Shown here in pieces: positions 29,906 through 37,481 of a DNA stretch of 64,000 nucleotides (positions are counted from its first letter, which is position 1; each line of letters begins with the position of its first letter). Location of the stretch: positions 88,679 to 152,678 of the forward strand of contig QCPB01000001.1 in NCBI GenBank assembly GCA_003209795.1, given 5' to 3'. The position numbers and the translations under genes were made by a program. The DNA comes from Prochlorococcus sp. AG-436-C05. GTDB taxonomy: Bacteria > Cyanobacteriota > Cyanobacteriia > PCC-6307 > Cyanobiaceae. Under the pieces are notes generated by a model. The model had not been told where the DNA came from. It ran no database searches and worked only from the letters and a program-made list of their open reading frames with translations.

Positions 29906-31090
29906 TTGAAAGATTTAACAAATTTAAAAACATATATAATTGATTCTGATTCCCCTCATGAGATAGATGATGCTATTTCATTAGAAATAACAAAAGGCAA
30001 TAAAAAGAAAATATGGATACACATTAGTAATCCATGTAGTTTATTTTCCTCAGAAACGAGTATTGATCTTGATGCTAAAAAGAAAAGTTGTAGCTTATAT
30101 TTAACCGATCAATATGTTCCAATGCTACCTAAAAATATTATTGATGAAGCAAATTTGTGCCAGAATAAAGTTTCGAATACAATAAGTGCTTCAATAGAAT
30201 TAGATGATAAAGGATCAATTATTAACTATGAAATAATAGAAGCAATGATAAAACCTAAATATCAATTAACATATGATGATGCTAATGATATTTTTGAAAT
30301 AGAGCCTAAAGAAGAAATAGATTTAGTAGAGCTTAAAAACTTATTATTGAAAAGTATAAGCTATAGAAAAAAAAAAGGAGCAATTATATTCGAAACGCCA
30401 ACCTGTAAATTAAAGTTAGACGAAGGAAAAGTTGTATTAACAAGAGTCGATAAAACAATTGCCCATATAGTTGTTGCAGAGGCAATGATATTAATGGGTT
30501 ACGTCACAAGTTTATATTTATTTAATAATAATTTGGTAGCAGCATATAGGAGTCAGAAAATAAATTGTAATCATAATGATTTACTTGAAAGATATAAAAA
30601 TAGCGAAATTAAATATATATTATTAAAGCAATATATAGGAAAAAGTTATATAACGACGAAGCCTAATAGCCATGAATGTTTAGGACTTAATATGTATGTA
30701 CAGTGTACATCTCCACTAAGAAGATATTTAGATTTAATTATACAAAGACAGGTGTACAATAAGATTAAAAATTACGATGAAATAAGTTCAGATACATTCA
30801 TAAAAGTTATTGATGAATCAAGAATTAAACAAATCGAAATTAATAATATATATAAAAATGATAAATTAAAATATTTATCATTATTCTTTATTAAAGAGAA
30901 TAAAAAAGATTACAAAATAATCTTCGTAAAATGGATAAATCATAAAAGGAATATTGCCTTAGTTTACTTCCCAGAATATTTCTTAGAAATCCTAATTATT
31001 CTTTACGTATCAATAGACATTTATAGTAATAAAGTATATAAAGTAAGATACAATATTAATGATAATAATAATTTAGAGTTTATTTATTAA
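29906..31090 (+). CDS. RNB-domain exoribonuclease (RNase II-like, short form)
   Basis: A 394-aa protein made essentially of one RNB catalytic domain; no S1 domain is visible. The metal-binding aspartate cluster is intact (IDSDSPHEIDDAISLE near residue 12), as is the downstream TSPLRRYLDLIIQRQVYNKI block. This suggests an active 3'-5' exonuclease. The start is TTG at 29906, 41 bases after rpsR. It lacks the cold-shock domains of RNase R and contrasts with the catalytically degenerate RNB protein at 44.2 kb. Confidence 0.85.
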   Translation: MKDLTNLKTYIIDSDSPHEIDDAISLEITKGNKKKIWIHISNPCSLFSSETSIDLDAKKKSCSLYLTDQYVPMLPKNIIDEANLCQNKVSNTISASIELDDKGSIINYEIIEAMIKPKYQLTYDDANDIFEIEPKEEIDLVELKNLLLKSISYRKKKGAIIFETPTCKLKLDEGKVVLTRVDKTIAHIVVAEAMILMGYVTSLYLFNNNLVAAYRSQKINCNHNDLLERYKNSEIKYILLKQYIGKSYITTKPNSHECLGLNMYVQCTSPLRRYLDLIIQRQVYNKIKNYDEISSDTFIKVIDESRIKQIEINNIYKNDKLKYLSLFFIKENKKDYKIIFVKWINHKRNIALVYFPEYFLEILIILYVSIDIYSNKVYKVRYNINDNNNLEFIY

Positions 31091-31165
31091 ATAAAAATCA
31101 ACTAAATAAATAATAATGATTTGATTAAATAATATTTGTTATTATTATATAAAAAAGAATTTTTT

Positions 31166-32701
31166 ATGAGTTTTGTTATAACTACACCTTTATATTATGT
31201 TAATGACAAACCTCACTTAGGAAGTATATATACGACTATAATTTGTGACTCAATAGCTAGATATAAGAGACTTTTGGGTGAAGAAGTTGTTTTCATTACT
31301 GGTGTCGATGAACATGGCTTAAAAATCCAACGAACAGCCAATGAGAATGATATTGATCCTCAAATACATTGTGACAAGATTTCTAATATCTTTATTGATA
31401 ACTGGAAGGAATGGGATATAACTTATGACAAATTTATAAGAACAAGTTCAAAGCATCATGAATCTATTGTTAATGAATTTTATGGAAGAGTTAAAAAATC
31501 AGATGACATCTATATGGGTGTACAAAAAGGTTGGTATTGCGTTGGTTGTGAAGAATTTAAAGATAATCCAGAAAACTCCTCAACATATAAATGTCCAATA
31601 CATCAGAAAAATTTAGAATGGAGAAATGAAGAAAATCTTTTTTTTAGATTATCAAAATACCAATCGCAAATAGAAGAAATCATAAATAGGCCAACATTCA
31701 TTGAACCAAAAGAAAGAAGGAATGAAATTATAAATTTTGTTTCTAAGGGTTTAAAAGATTTTTCAATATCTAGAACCAATGTTTCTTGGGGAATATCAGT
31801 GCCCGGCATAGATAAACATACCTTTTATGTTTGGTTTGATGCGTTACTAGGATATATAAGTGCCCTTAATCTTAATACAAAAGAACATTCACTAAGAAAA
31901 ACGATTAATAGAAGTTGGCCCGCTGATATTCATTTAATTGGAAAAGATATTCTTAGGTTTCATGCCGTCTATTGGCCCGCTATGCTTATATCAGCAGGAA
32001 TCGAAGTGCCTAAAAAAGTATTTGGTCACGGCTTCCTTACTAGGGAAGGTCAAAAAATGGGTAAAAGTTTAGGAAATGTACTTGACCCCAAATTATTACT
32101 ATCCAAATATGGAAGAGATCCAGTTAGATGGTATCTAATTAAAGATATTTCATTAGGAAATGATGGGGATTTCCAGGATAAAAGATTTGTTGACATTATC
32201 AATAATGATTTAGCTAACACCATTGGTAATTTGTTAAATAGAACATCCGCTATGTCAAGAAAATGGTTCGAAAATAAAGTCCCAAATAATGTGAAAATAA
32301 CAGAAACGAGTGAATTGGCTTCTCTCTCAAAAATAACAGTTGATAAATACATTAATAATTTTAATTGCTACAAATTAGATTCAGCTTCTACTGATATTCT
32401 TAATCTAGCAATTAAAACAAATTTATATCTAAATGATAAACAACCATGGATATTAATAAAACAAGAATCGAACATTCAACTTGTTAAAGAAATTATATAT
32501 GACGTATTAGAAAGCACAAGAATAATAGGTTTATTATTATTACCATTATTACCTGAGTTGTCGGCGAAAATAGATGCACAACTAGGTTTCAAATATAAGA
32601 AAGAATCGCCTTGGCAAAATCAATTAAAATGGGGTTTATTAAATCAAAACGTTGAACTTCCTAATCCTAAACCAATAATAAATAAACTTGAGTATGAATA
32701 A
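31166..32701 (+). CDS. metG: Methionyl-tRNA synthetase
   Basis: Class I synthetase charging initiator and elongator tRNA-Met. MSFVITTPLYYVNDKPHLGS includes the HIGH-equivalent. A zinc-knuckle pair (CVGCEE, then YKCPIH), WFDALLGYISAL, and the KMSKS-equivalent KMGKSLGNV are present. 511 aa from the ATG at 31166. The upstream in-frame TTG at 31136 would add an unlikely LLLYKKEFF leader. It overlaps the LptC-like gene by 8 bases. fmt (51.7 kb) acts on its product. Confidence 0.95.
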   Translation: MSFVITTPLYYVNDKPHLGSIYTTIICDSIARYKRLLGEEVVFITGVDEHGLKIQRTANENDIDPQIHCDKISNIFIDNWKEWDITYDKFIRTSSKHHESIVNEFYGRVKKSDDIYMGVQKGWYCVGCEEFKDNPENSSTYKCPIHQKNLEWRNEENLFFRLSKYQSQIEEIINRPTFIEPKERRNEIINFVSKGLKDFSISRTNVSWGISVPGIDKHTFYVWFDALLGYISALNLNTKEHSLRKTINRSWPADIHLIGKDILRFHAVYWPAMLISAGIEVPKKVFGHGFLTREGQKMGKSLGNVLDPKLLLSKYGRDPVRWYLIKDISLGNDGDFQDKRFVDIINNDLANTIGNLLNRTSAMSRKWFENKVPNNVKITETSELASLSKITVDKYINNFNCYKLDSASTDILNLAIKTNLYLNDKQPWILIKQESNIQLVKEIIYDVLESTRIIGLLLLPLLPELSAKIDAQLGFKYKKESPWQNQLKWGLLNQNVELPNPKPIINKLEYE

Positions 32702-33314
32702 TATATATAAATTAATAATTATATTCCCTTTTCTCCTATTAGGTTGCAAGCCAAGTGATATTGATGGGAACAGAATTATGCAAAAAATAGATAGTTTAGA
32801 TATGAATATATATTCAAATCAAGGTGATAAAATATATAGAATAACTAGTCCTAACTCTTCTTATGACATAGTAAAACAAACAATTAGTATAAAGAAGACA
32901 ACTATTAATCTATTTAAAGATAACGAAATAGAATATATTATAAATTCAGACGAATCTAAATTATCTAATAATAACAAACTTATAGAATTAAATGGTAATG
33001 TAAAATTAAAAAATGTTCTTCAAGATAATGATATATTATATTCGGATTATTTTATTTGGAACATTGATGATTCTAAATATTTACTAAAGGGAAACATAAA
33101 GTTCGAGAATGAAAATATCATATTAAATTCTAATAAAGCAATCTTAAGTTCAGATAATATAATCGAATTCTTTAATCCAGTTAAATATATAATTAAAAAA
33201 GATAATAAAAGTATTTACGAAATAAACTCAGAGAATGCCTTTTATAATATAAAAACAAAGAGTGTAAGTTTTAAATCAAAGAATAAAAGAGTTCGTTCAA
33301 AAATATATTTCTAA
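32694..33314 (+). CDS. LptC-like lipoprotein, probable LPS export component
   Basis: A 206-aa exported protein. The N-terminus is a lipoprotein signal: hydrophobic core IIIFPFLLLGC with the lipobox Cys at about residue 19. The rest is beta-rich with repeated short strands (ITSPNSSYDIVKQTISIKKT, IELNGNVKLKN), the pattern of LptC/OstA-fold proteins that hand LPS across the periplasm. ATG at 32694 is preferred over TTG at 32688. It overlaps the end of metG. The LptC assignment rests on pattern and length, not a diagnostic motif. Confidence 0.65.
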   Translation: MNNIYKLIIIFPFLLLGCKPSDIDGNRIMQKIDSLDMNIYSNQGDKIYRITSPNSSYDIVKQTISIKKTTINLFKDNEIEYIINSDESKLSNNNKLIELNGNVKLKNVLQDNDILYSDYFIWNIDDSKYLLKGNIKFENENIILNSNKAILSSDNIIEFFNPVKYIIKKDNKSIYEINSENAFYNIKTKSVSFKSKNKRVRSKIYF

Positions 33315-33330
33315 ATATTATTCTTAGAAA
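33308..33330. terminator. Inverted repeat at convergent gene ends
   Basis: TTTCTAA (33308-33314) pairs with TTAGAAA (33324-33330) over a 9-base loop. It spans the overlap of the LptC-like and convergent complex C genes. It is weak and A/T only; a bidirectional terminator is plausible but unproven. Confidence 0.3.
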
Positions 33331-33937
33331 ACATATTATTAATTTTTTTAGACCAATTATTTATCCATTTTTCATCAGATTTTGTAAAACATCTTGAACT
33401 CCATCCTCCTATTAAAATAAAAGCTTTACTATTTATAGGTACAATTAAAATTGAAGGTATATTTGGGCAATAACTATAGAATTCATCTCTACCTGGATAA
33501 AATTTTGTATTTGCTAAAGAAATTAATTTCATATCTTTTATTGATCTCAAACAAGTTTCGCCAGGATTAAATATATTACTTGAAATAATACCTCTCCTTA
33601 GAATATTGACCCCATCATTGTGAATTAATATTGTTGCGGCAGCAGTGGAAGTCAAGATTGCTTCTGAACCCCAAGCGAGTTCATCAATAACTTCATTAGG
33701 TATATTAGAATCAAATATAAATTTATTTGATCCTTTTAAGTTTACTTTATCTCCAGTTGTCGAATTAAATTGTTTAAACAAAAAACCTATTAAGAGAATG
33801 ATCACTGATGCTATAGCTGAAAGTACTTGTGCTCTCTGAAGTTCAGGGGTAATTGAATCAATAGAAAAGAAATTTGCTAATTGAAATAAAAAAAGTATAG
33901 AGCCTATTATTATTAATGTTTTTCCATTAAAACCCAT
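33311..33937 (-). CDS. Cofactor assembly of complex C subunit B (CCB2/CCB4 family)
   Basis: A 208-aa thylakoid membrane protein of the family that attaches heme c(i) to cytochrome b6 in the b6f complex. Two N-terminal membrane helices (LIIIGSILFLFQLANFF and VLSAIASVIILLIGFLF) are followed by a soluble domain with NEVIDELAWGSEAILTSTAA and ILIGGWSSRCF. The ATG at 33937 is chosen; a TTG seven codons upstream (33958) is possible. It is convergent with the LptC-like gene. Confidence 0.78.
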   Translation of the reverse strand: MGFNGKTLIIIGSILFLFQLANFFSIDSITPELQRAQVLSAIASVIILLIGFLFKQFNSTTGDKVNLKGSNKFIFDSNIPNEVIDELAWGSEAILTSTAAATILIHNDGVNILRRGIISSNIFNPGETCLRSIKDMKLISLANTKFYPGRDEFYSYCPNIPSILIVPINSKAFILIGGWSSRCFTKSDEKWINNWSKKINNMFSKNNI

Positions 33938-34045
33938 ATATTTCTTTAAAAAACACAATAAGTTATTTAATTATAATATTGAAAAAATAAATCAAGGATA
34001 TCCAGTCCTAAAGTTTTTAATATATAATTAACCAAAACTCTAAAA

Positions 34046-34357
34046 ATGTTTAATTTCTTTAAAAGATACTTTTTATCAATTATTTTGATAGGTTTTATTT
34101 TTATTATCATGCCAATATCCTCATATGCTGAAGGTATTAACAATATAAATAAATATTTTATTACAACTCAACAAAAAACAATTATTAATTACGAAAAAAG
34201 TCAACCATCGTCTATCGATAACCCCGTGGTGGATCCTAATTTCAACGTTATGAGAGAAAATGATACAGCAAACACAACTGCCACATATATAGTTATTGGT
34301 TTATTAATAGTTGCCACTCTAATCCCGCTAGCAACTTGGTGGTATTTCTCCAAGTAA
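34046..34357 (+). CDS. Hypothetical membrane/secreted protein
   Basis: A 103-aa protein with an N-terminal signal-like helix (about 6-28, IILIGFIFIIMPISSYAEG) ending in a likely AxA-type cleavage site. A polar, Asn/Thr-rich middle follows, then a C-terminal membrane helix (about 79-98) ending WWYFSK. If the signal is cleaved, it becomes a lumenal or periplasmic domain with a single C-terminal anchor. No family is recognised. It lies 10 bases before cobU on the same strand. Confidence 0.65.
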   Translation: MFNFFKRYFLSIILIGFIFIIMPISSYAEGINNINKYFITTQQKTIINYEKSQPSSIDNPVVDPNFNVMRENDTANTTATYIVIGLLIVATLIPLATWWYFSK

Positions 34358-34367
34358 CAATTAATTT

Positions 34368-34928
34368 ATGGAAAGAGATAAATATAGCCCTAAAGATAAC
34401 TTAGCTAAAATTATATTTATAACAGGGGGAACTAAAAGTGGAAAAAGTGAATTTGCAGAACATATAGCTAAGAAGAGTAATCATATGACTTATATTGCTC
34501 TATCAGAGAAAAGAACTAAAGATGAAAGATGGGATAAAAAAATATCTATACATTATAAAAGAAGACCTAAAAATTGGAAATTAATAGAAACTACAGATAT
34601 ATTAACCATATTAAATAATAAACTTGGTCCAATACTAATTGATTCAATAGGTGGTTTTGTCATGGAAAGTATCGATAGAGAAGATAAAGAATGGAGAGAC
34701 AAAATGAATGCACTTATAGATCTTTTAATAAAGAGAAAAAGTCTCACATTAATTGTTGGAGAACAAGTAGGGTGGGGTTTGGTATCAGAATATAAAATTG
34801 GAAATGTTTATATTGAAAGGATTGGTGAACTTCAAAAGAAAATCACTAAAATATCACAAGAAAATTGGCTTGCGATAAATGGTAGAGCACTCAAAATAGA
34901 TGAAATAAGTTTAGAAATACCTAACTAG
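34368..34928 (+). CDS. cobU: Adenosylcobinamide kinase / adenosylcobinamide-phosphate guanylyltransferase
   Basis: Activates cobinamide with GTP for attachment of the lower ligand in B12 synthesis. The P-loop GGTKSGKSEFAEHIA is near residue 21. The IHYKRRPKNWKLIET region contains the His expected to carry GMP. LIDSIGGFV and VGEQVGWGLV are the other conserved blocks. 186 aa. trmL begins 3 bases after it. With cobN it shows B12 synthesis genes scattered singly rather than in one operon. Confidence 0.88.
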   Translation: MERDKYSPKDNLAKIIFITGGTKSGKSEFAEHIAKKSNHMTYIALSEKRTKDERWDKKISIHYKRRPKNWKLIETTDILTILNNKLGPILIDSIGGFVMESIDREDKEWRDKMNALIDLLIKRKSLTLIVGEQVGWGLVSEYKIGNVYIERIGELQKKITKISQENWLAINGRALKIDEISLEIPN

Positions 34929-34931
34929 AAA

Positions 34932-35414
34932 TTGGAAATCTCACTTTTCGAGCCAAGAATACCTCAAAATACTGGAAATATAGCCAGGACATGTGCTGCA
35001 TTTGACATCACTTTAAATTTAATTGAACCATTAGGTTTTAAACTTGAAGACAAATATTTAAAAAGAGCGGGATTAGATTACTGGCCAATAGTAAAAGTAA
35101 ATAAATACCCTAATTTTGAAACATTTGTCGATGCAAAAGTAAATAAAAGAATAATTTCCTTCAGTAAAAAAAATGGAGCTTATTTAAACAATTTTAGGTT
35201 TGAACAAGAAGATATATTGTTATTTGGAAGAGAAGATAAAGGATTACCTGAAAGTATTATTAACGAAAGTGATTCCTTGATATCCATTTATATGCCCAAT
35301 TTAGAATCACCGATGAATAATAGAAAAGGAGTGAGAAGTCTAAATCTATCAGTGGCATGCGGAATAGCCATTTATGAGGCTCATAAACAAATAAATTTCC
35401 AAAATATCATTTAA
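34932..35414 (+). CDS. trmL: tRNA (cytidine/uridine-2'-O)-methyltransferase TrmL (SPOUT)
   Basis: A 160-aa SpoU/TrmD-class knot methyltransferase modifying the wobble base (position 34) of leucine tRNAs. PRIPQNTGNIARTCAAFD, LIEPLGFKLEDKYLKRAGLDYW, the SAM-knot FGREDKGLPES, and IYMPN followed by VRSLNLSVACGIAIYE are all diagnostic. It starts with TTG at 34932, 3 bases after cobU. A tRNA gene lies 29 bases downstream. Confidence 0.9.
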   Translation: MEISLFEPRIPQNTGNIARTCAAFDITLNLIEPLGFKLEDKYLKRAGLDYWPIVKVNKYPNFETFVDAKVNKRIISFSKKNGAYLNNFRFEQEDILLFGREDKGLPESIINESDSLISIYMPNLESPMNNRKGVRSLNLSVACGIAIYEAHKQINFQNII

Positions 35415-35443
35415 TTACAAATAATGTTTTAGAATAATTAAAT

Positions 35444-35517
35444 GTCTCGGTAGCTCAGCTGGTTAGAGCGGTGGATTCATAGCCCACAGGTCGCGTGTTC
35501 AAGTCACGCTCGAGACA
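35444..35517 (+). tRNA. tRNA-Met (CAT anticodon), elongator type
   Basis: A complete 74-base cloverleaf: acceptor GTCTCGG pairs with TCGAGAC, D arm GCTC/GAGC, anticodon loop TTCATAG, T arm GCGTG/CACGC around TTCAAGT. CCA is not encoded. The 1:72 pair is G-C and the stem lacks three G-C pairs by the loop, so it is not the initiator. A CAT anticodon can also mark tRNA-Ile2 after lysidine modification; I favour Met. The base of the anticodon stem next to the loop is an A.C mismatch. Confidence 0.9.
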
Positions 35518-35597
35518 TTTAAATACATTTAATTAGTTTCGACTTGAAATTATCATAGCTATAAATATAAAGCGGGCTAAAGTCTGTAAACATCACG

Positions 35598-35675
35598 ATG
35601 GAGAGGCGCTCTAGAAGAAGGAAAGTTGTATTGTCAGCAAGTGGAAAGCAAAGGATTAAATATGGAACGAATTAA
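35598..35675 (+). CDS. Possible 25-aa arginine-rich micropeptide
   Basis: ATG at 35598 to TAA at 35675. The peptide begins MERRSRRRKVVLSASGKQR, has nine Arg/Lys in its first 19 residues, and ends IKYGTN. It starts about 80 bases after the tRNA and is followed by a strong palindrome at 35756-35781. The local base composition is richer in G than its surroundings, which hints at selection, but coding is uncertain; the stretch could also be an RNA gene. Confidence 0.3.
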   Translation: MERRSRRRKVVLSASGKQRIKYGTN

Positions 35676-35755
35676 AAAAACTTATTATTTAATAATCATT
35701 CCTTGATAAAACAATAAAAAAATCAAAGTTTAAGAAAAAATGTAGAGTTAATTAT

Positions 35756-35781
35756 GGTATTAAAAAAAATTTTTTAATACC
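35756..35781. terminator. Perfect 12-bp palindromic stem, likely bidirectional terminator
   Basis: GGTATTAAAAAA (35756-35767) and its exact reverse complement (35770-35781) enclose only AA. G/C pairs at the base with six T on the descending arm on either strand fit a factor-independent, bidirectional terminator. It would separate rightward transcription from the tRNA side from the leftward RHH gene. Confidence 0.55.
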
Positions 35782-35811
35782 CTAGTACAAATTAGTTTAA
35801 AAAGGATAGCC

Positions 35812-35828
35812 AATAGTGTGACACTATT
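35812..35828. promoter_or_regulatory. Operator-like palindrome at 3' end of RHH gene
   Basis: AATAGTGTGACACTATT, an 8-bp perfect inverted repeat around a central G. It overlaps the stop codon of the RHH gene and shares the AGTGTnACACT core with the palindromes in that gene's promoter, so all may bind the same protein. Confidence 0.55.
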
Positions 35829-36192
35829 AATTTTTTATATTATCATTTTGATTCATAATTTTTTTAAACAACTTAAACTCAATAAATTCATGAATCATTT
35901 TTATATCATCTTTTAGAGATTTGTTGTTTATATTAGAAGAACCATAATTATTTAATATTTCATTATAAAATGATGATTTGTTATTTTTTGATGAATTATT
36001 TAAAATTTTTTCAATTAAAGAAGAATTCTTTGTAAAAGAAATATTTAAAAAGCCTCTAAACTTTAATGCTTCTTCAACTAATATTCCAGTTACTTTTGAC
36101 TGACTATAATTATGGTCTTTTGATATTTTTTCAATAATAAGATGAACCTCTTCACTAGGTAAGAACCCAATTCTTTTTCTATGAGAGGGCAT
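35827..36192 (-). CDS. Ribbon-helix-helix (CopG/Arc-type) DNA-binding protein, putative autoregulator
   Basis: A 121-aa protein. Residues about 5-45 fit an RHH fold: basic beta strand RKRIGFLPSEEV, helix A HLIIEKISKDHN, turn YSQSK, helix B VTGILVEEALKFRGF. The rest is Asn/Ser/Lys-rich with a C-terminal helical segment, perhaps for oligomerisation or a partner. RHH proteins act as dimers on short palindromes and usually repress their own gene. Matching palindromes lie upstream (36208-36240) and at its 3' end (35812-35828). No toxin-like partner is obvious. No family name is recognised. Confidence 0.65.
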   Translation of the reverse strand: MPSHRKRIGFLPSEEVHLIIEKISKDHNYSQSKVTGILVEEALKFRGFLNISFTKNSSLIEKILNNSSKNNKSSFYNEILNNYGSSNINNKSLKDDIKMIHEFIEFKLFKKIMNQNDNIKN

Positions 36193-36207
36193 AACTCTAA
36201 CTAAACT

Positions 36208-36240
36208 AGTGTAACACTTGCATATTATAAGTGTTGCACT
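36208..36240. promoter_or_regulatory. Nested palindromes over the RHH gene promoter
   Basis: Two palindromes with the same half-site: AGTGTAACACT (36208-36218) and AGTGTTGCACT (36230-36240). The facing halves AACACTT (36213-36219) and AAGTGTT (36229-36235) form a third inverted repeat. Between them, on the minus strand, is TATAAT, a good -10 element. They sit 16-48 bases upstream of the RHH start codon, where a bound repressor would block RNA polymerase. Confidence 0.6.
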
Positions 36241-36268
36241 ATATTATATTTAAGTCAACCAAATTCAC

Positions 36269-36433
36269 ATGCATTTTTTGATATTTCCTATAGGATTTAT
36301 ACTCTGGTATTTAGCTTATGACACGAAACCTCAAATTAATGATGAGGTAACTAATCTATGGGAACAAGAAAATATCAATAAGAGGGGTAAACTTCTAAAT
36401 ATTCTTAAAGAAAGTTACTATGCTTCTAAATAG
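36269..36433 (+). CDS. Small membrane-anchored hypothetical protein (54 aa)
   Basis: ATG at 36269, TAG at 36431-36433. A short hydrophobic N-terminus (FLIFPIGFILWYLAY) is followed by a charged helix with NLWEQENINKRGKLLNIL. It is probably a single-pass membrane protein with a cytoplasmic tail. It is divergent from the RHH gene across 76 bases, so the operator-like palindromes could regulate both. No family recognised. Confidence 0.5.
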   Translation: MHFLIFPIGFILWYLAYDTKPQINDEVTNLWEQENINKRGKLLNILKESYYASK

Positions 36434-36435
36434 AC

Positions 36436-36606
36436 TTAATAGCCAATATTTCTTGACCAATCTTTGTGTTTTGAATCTAAATTTGATATTAATTGTCTTT
36501 GATATGTCAATTTGAGGTGATTTTCAATAAGAAACTTTTTAGTTACAATCATTTCATCAGAATAAAAATCTAAACAATCATCTCTAAATCTTTTTTTAAT
36601 TTCCAT
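36436..36606 (-). CDS. Small hypothetical protein (56 aa)
   Basis: Begins MEIKKRFRDDCLDFYSDEMI from the ATG at 36606; an upstream in-frame ATG at 36624 would add MCNYFF. The charged composition, with KKFLIENHLKLTYQRQLISNLDSKHKDW, looks like a genuine soluble helical protein. It ends 2 bases from the convergent membrane ORF. It seems to be one of the small conserved proteins of Prochlorococcus, but I cannot name a function. Confidence 0.6.
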   Translation of the reverse strand: MEIKKRFRDDCLDFYSDEMIVTKKFLIENHLKLTYQRQLISNLDSKHKDWSRNIGY

Positions 36607-36782
36607 AAAAAAATAATTACACATATTTATTTATATTATTCTTAATCCCTACATTCCTAAATGTTTATATTTTTTTTATCTTTGCTTAATAAAATATTAA
36701 TTTAAAAATTTTAATAAGTTTGTGAAAAATGAATAATTATTTAATAGATATAGCTATACTTAAGTAAATTATTATTATAACT

Positions 36783-36938
36783 ATGAACTTAAGGGAAAGA
36801 GGTATAACTGTAGGTGATTTACTTATAATTTTAATTATTATATTTTCAACAACCATTATAATTAATAAATATAAGAATCAAAAACAATCTAGTCTTAATA
36901 ACATAAAGACAGAAATAATCACCCTTAAAAGTTACTAA
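36783..36938 (+). CDS. Small single-pass membrane protein (51 aa)
   Basis: ATG at 36783, TAA at 36936-36938. MNLRERGITVGDLLIILI starts a clear membrane helix (about residues 10-28, mostly Ile/Leu) followed by a basic tail NKYKNQKQ. The topology is N-in with few lumenal residues or the reverse. It meets a convergent small ORF end to end. No family recognised. Confidence 0.55.
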   Translation: MNLRERGITVGDLLIILIIIFSTTIIINKYKNQKQSSLNNIKTEIITLKSY

Positions 36939-37088
36939 TTATTTAGAGAATGGAAACTCATTAGGATTTCCATTACAAACTCTATCAAGCATTATTTCGG
37001 TGCTAGCTTTACTAACGCTACAATCATTAGGTTTAATATAATTTGAAATTTTCTCAACTTTATTCTTTATATTGGAGGTTTCTTTCAA
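36939..37088 (-). CDS. Small hypothetical protein (49 aa, TTG start)
   Basis: Reads from a TTG at 37088 to TAA at 36939-36941. The C-terminal stretch NDCSVSKASTEIMLDRVCNGNP, spread over codons with normal usage, has protein-like composition with two cysteines and ends EFPFSK. No ATG is available before an upstream stop at 37110-37112, so the start is uncertain. It could be a remnant of a longer gene. Confidence 0.4.
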   Translation of the reverse strand: MKETSNIKNKVEKISNYIKPNDCSVSKASTEIMLDRVCNGNPNEFPFSK

Positions 37089-37149
37089 CTGTAATTTAAT
37101 TATATTTAATTAGTATTATTAATCAAGTAAAGAGAAAGGACTATATTCT

Positions 37150-37326
37150 TTATCTTAATTTAACATTTGCGTAAAATGTTTCCCATTTAAGATTCTCTTT
37201 TAGATCCATAATATCATCGGATATTGATATTAATGTAACCATATGTAGAATTTCAGATTTATTAAGTCTTTCTGATATTATAAGCTTATTAAGCATATCT
37301 AGAACATAATTATCATTAATATTCAT
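37150..37326 (-). CDS. Small hypothetical protein (58 aa)
   Basis: ATG at 37326, TAA at 37150-37152. MNINDNYVLDMLNKLIISER is followed by LNKSEILHMVTLISISDDIM and a WETFY motif. It is amphipathic and helical, without a membrane segment. Its residue use resembles its neighbours. No function recognised. It is on the same strand as the preceding TTG-start ORF but separated from it by about 60 bases. Confidence 0.5.
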   Translation of the reverse strand: MNINDNYVLDMLNKLIISERLNKSEILHMVTLISISDDIMDLKENLKWETFYANVKLR

Positions 37327-37481
37327 TTATTATTTAATTATATGTATGTATATAAGATAGTAAATTAAAATTAATAATATTCTTTAAATTAACATTTAAT
37401 AATTTAGAAAATAATTTTGCAATTAATAAATTATAAAAAGTCACTTTATTAAGAATTCGTTTTGGCTATAAAAATACAAAC

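Larger units (their letters stand above)
35518..35826. other. Gap between tRNA-Met and ribbon-helix-helix gene
   Basis: 309 bases without a gene of ordinary size. It holds the possible micropeptide (35598-35675), a G-rich segment around it, a 26-base palindrome (35756-35781) and the start of an operator-like palindrome (from 35812). I see no copy of the tRNA 3' end. Confidence 0.5.

Noticed and set aside
35444..35517. Initiator tRNA-fMet
   Set aside because: The 1:72 position is a G-C pair and the anticodon stem lacks the run of three G-C pairs near the loop.
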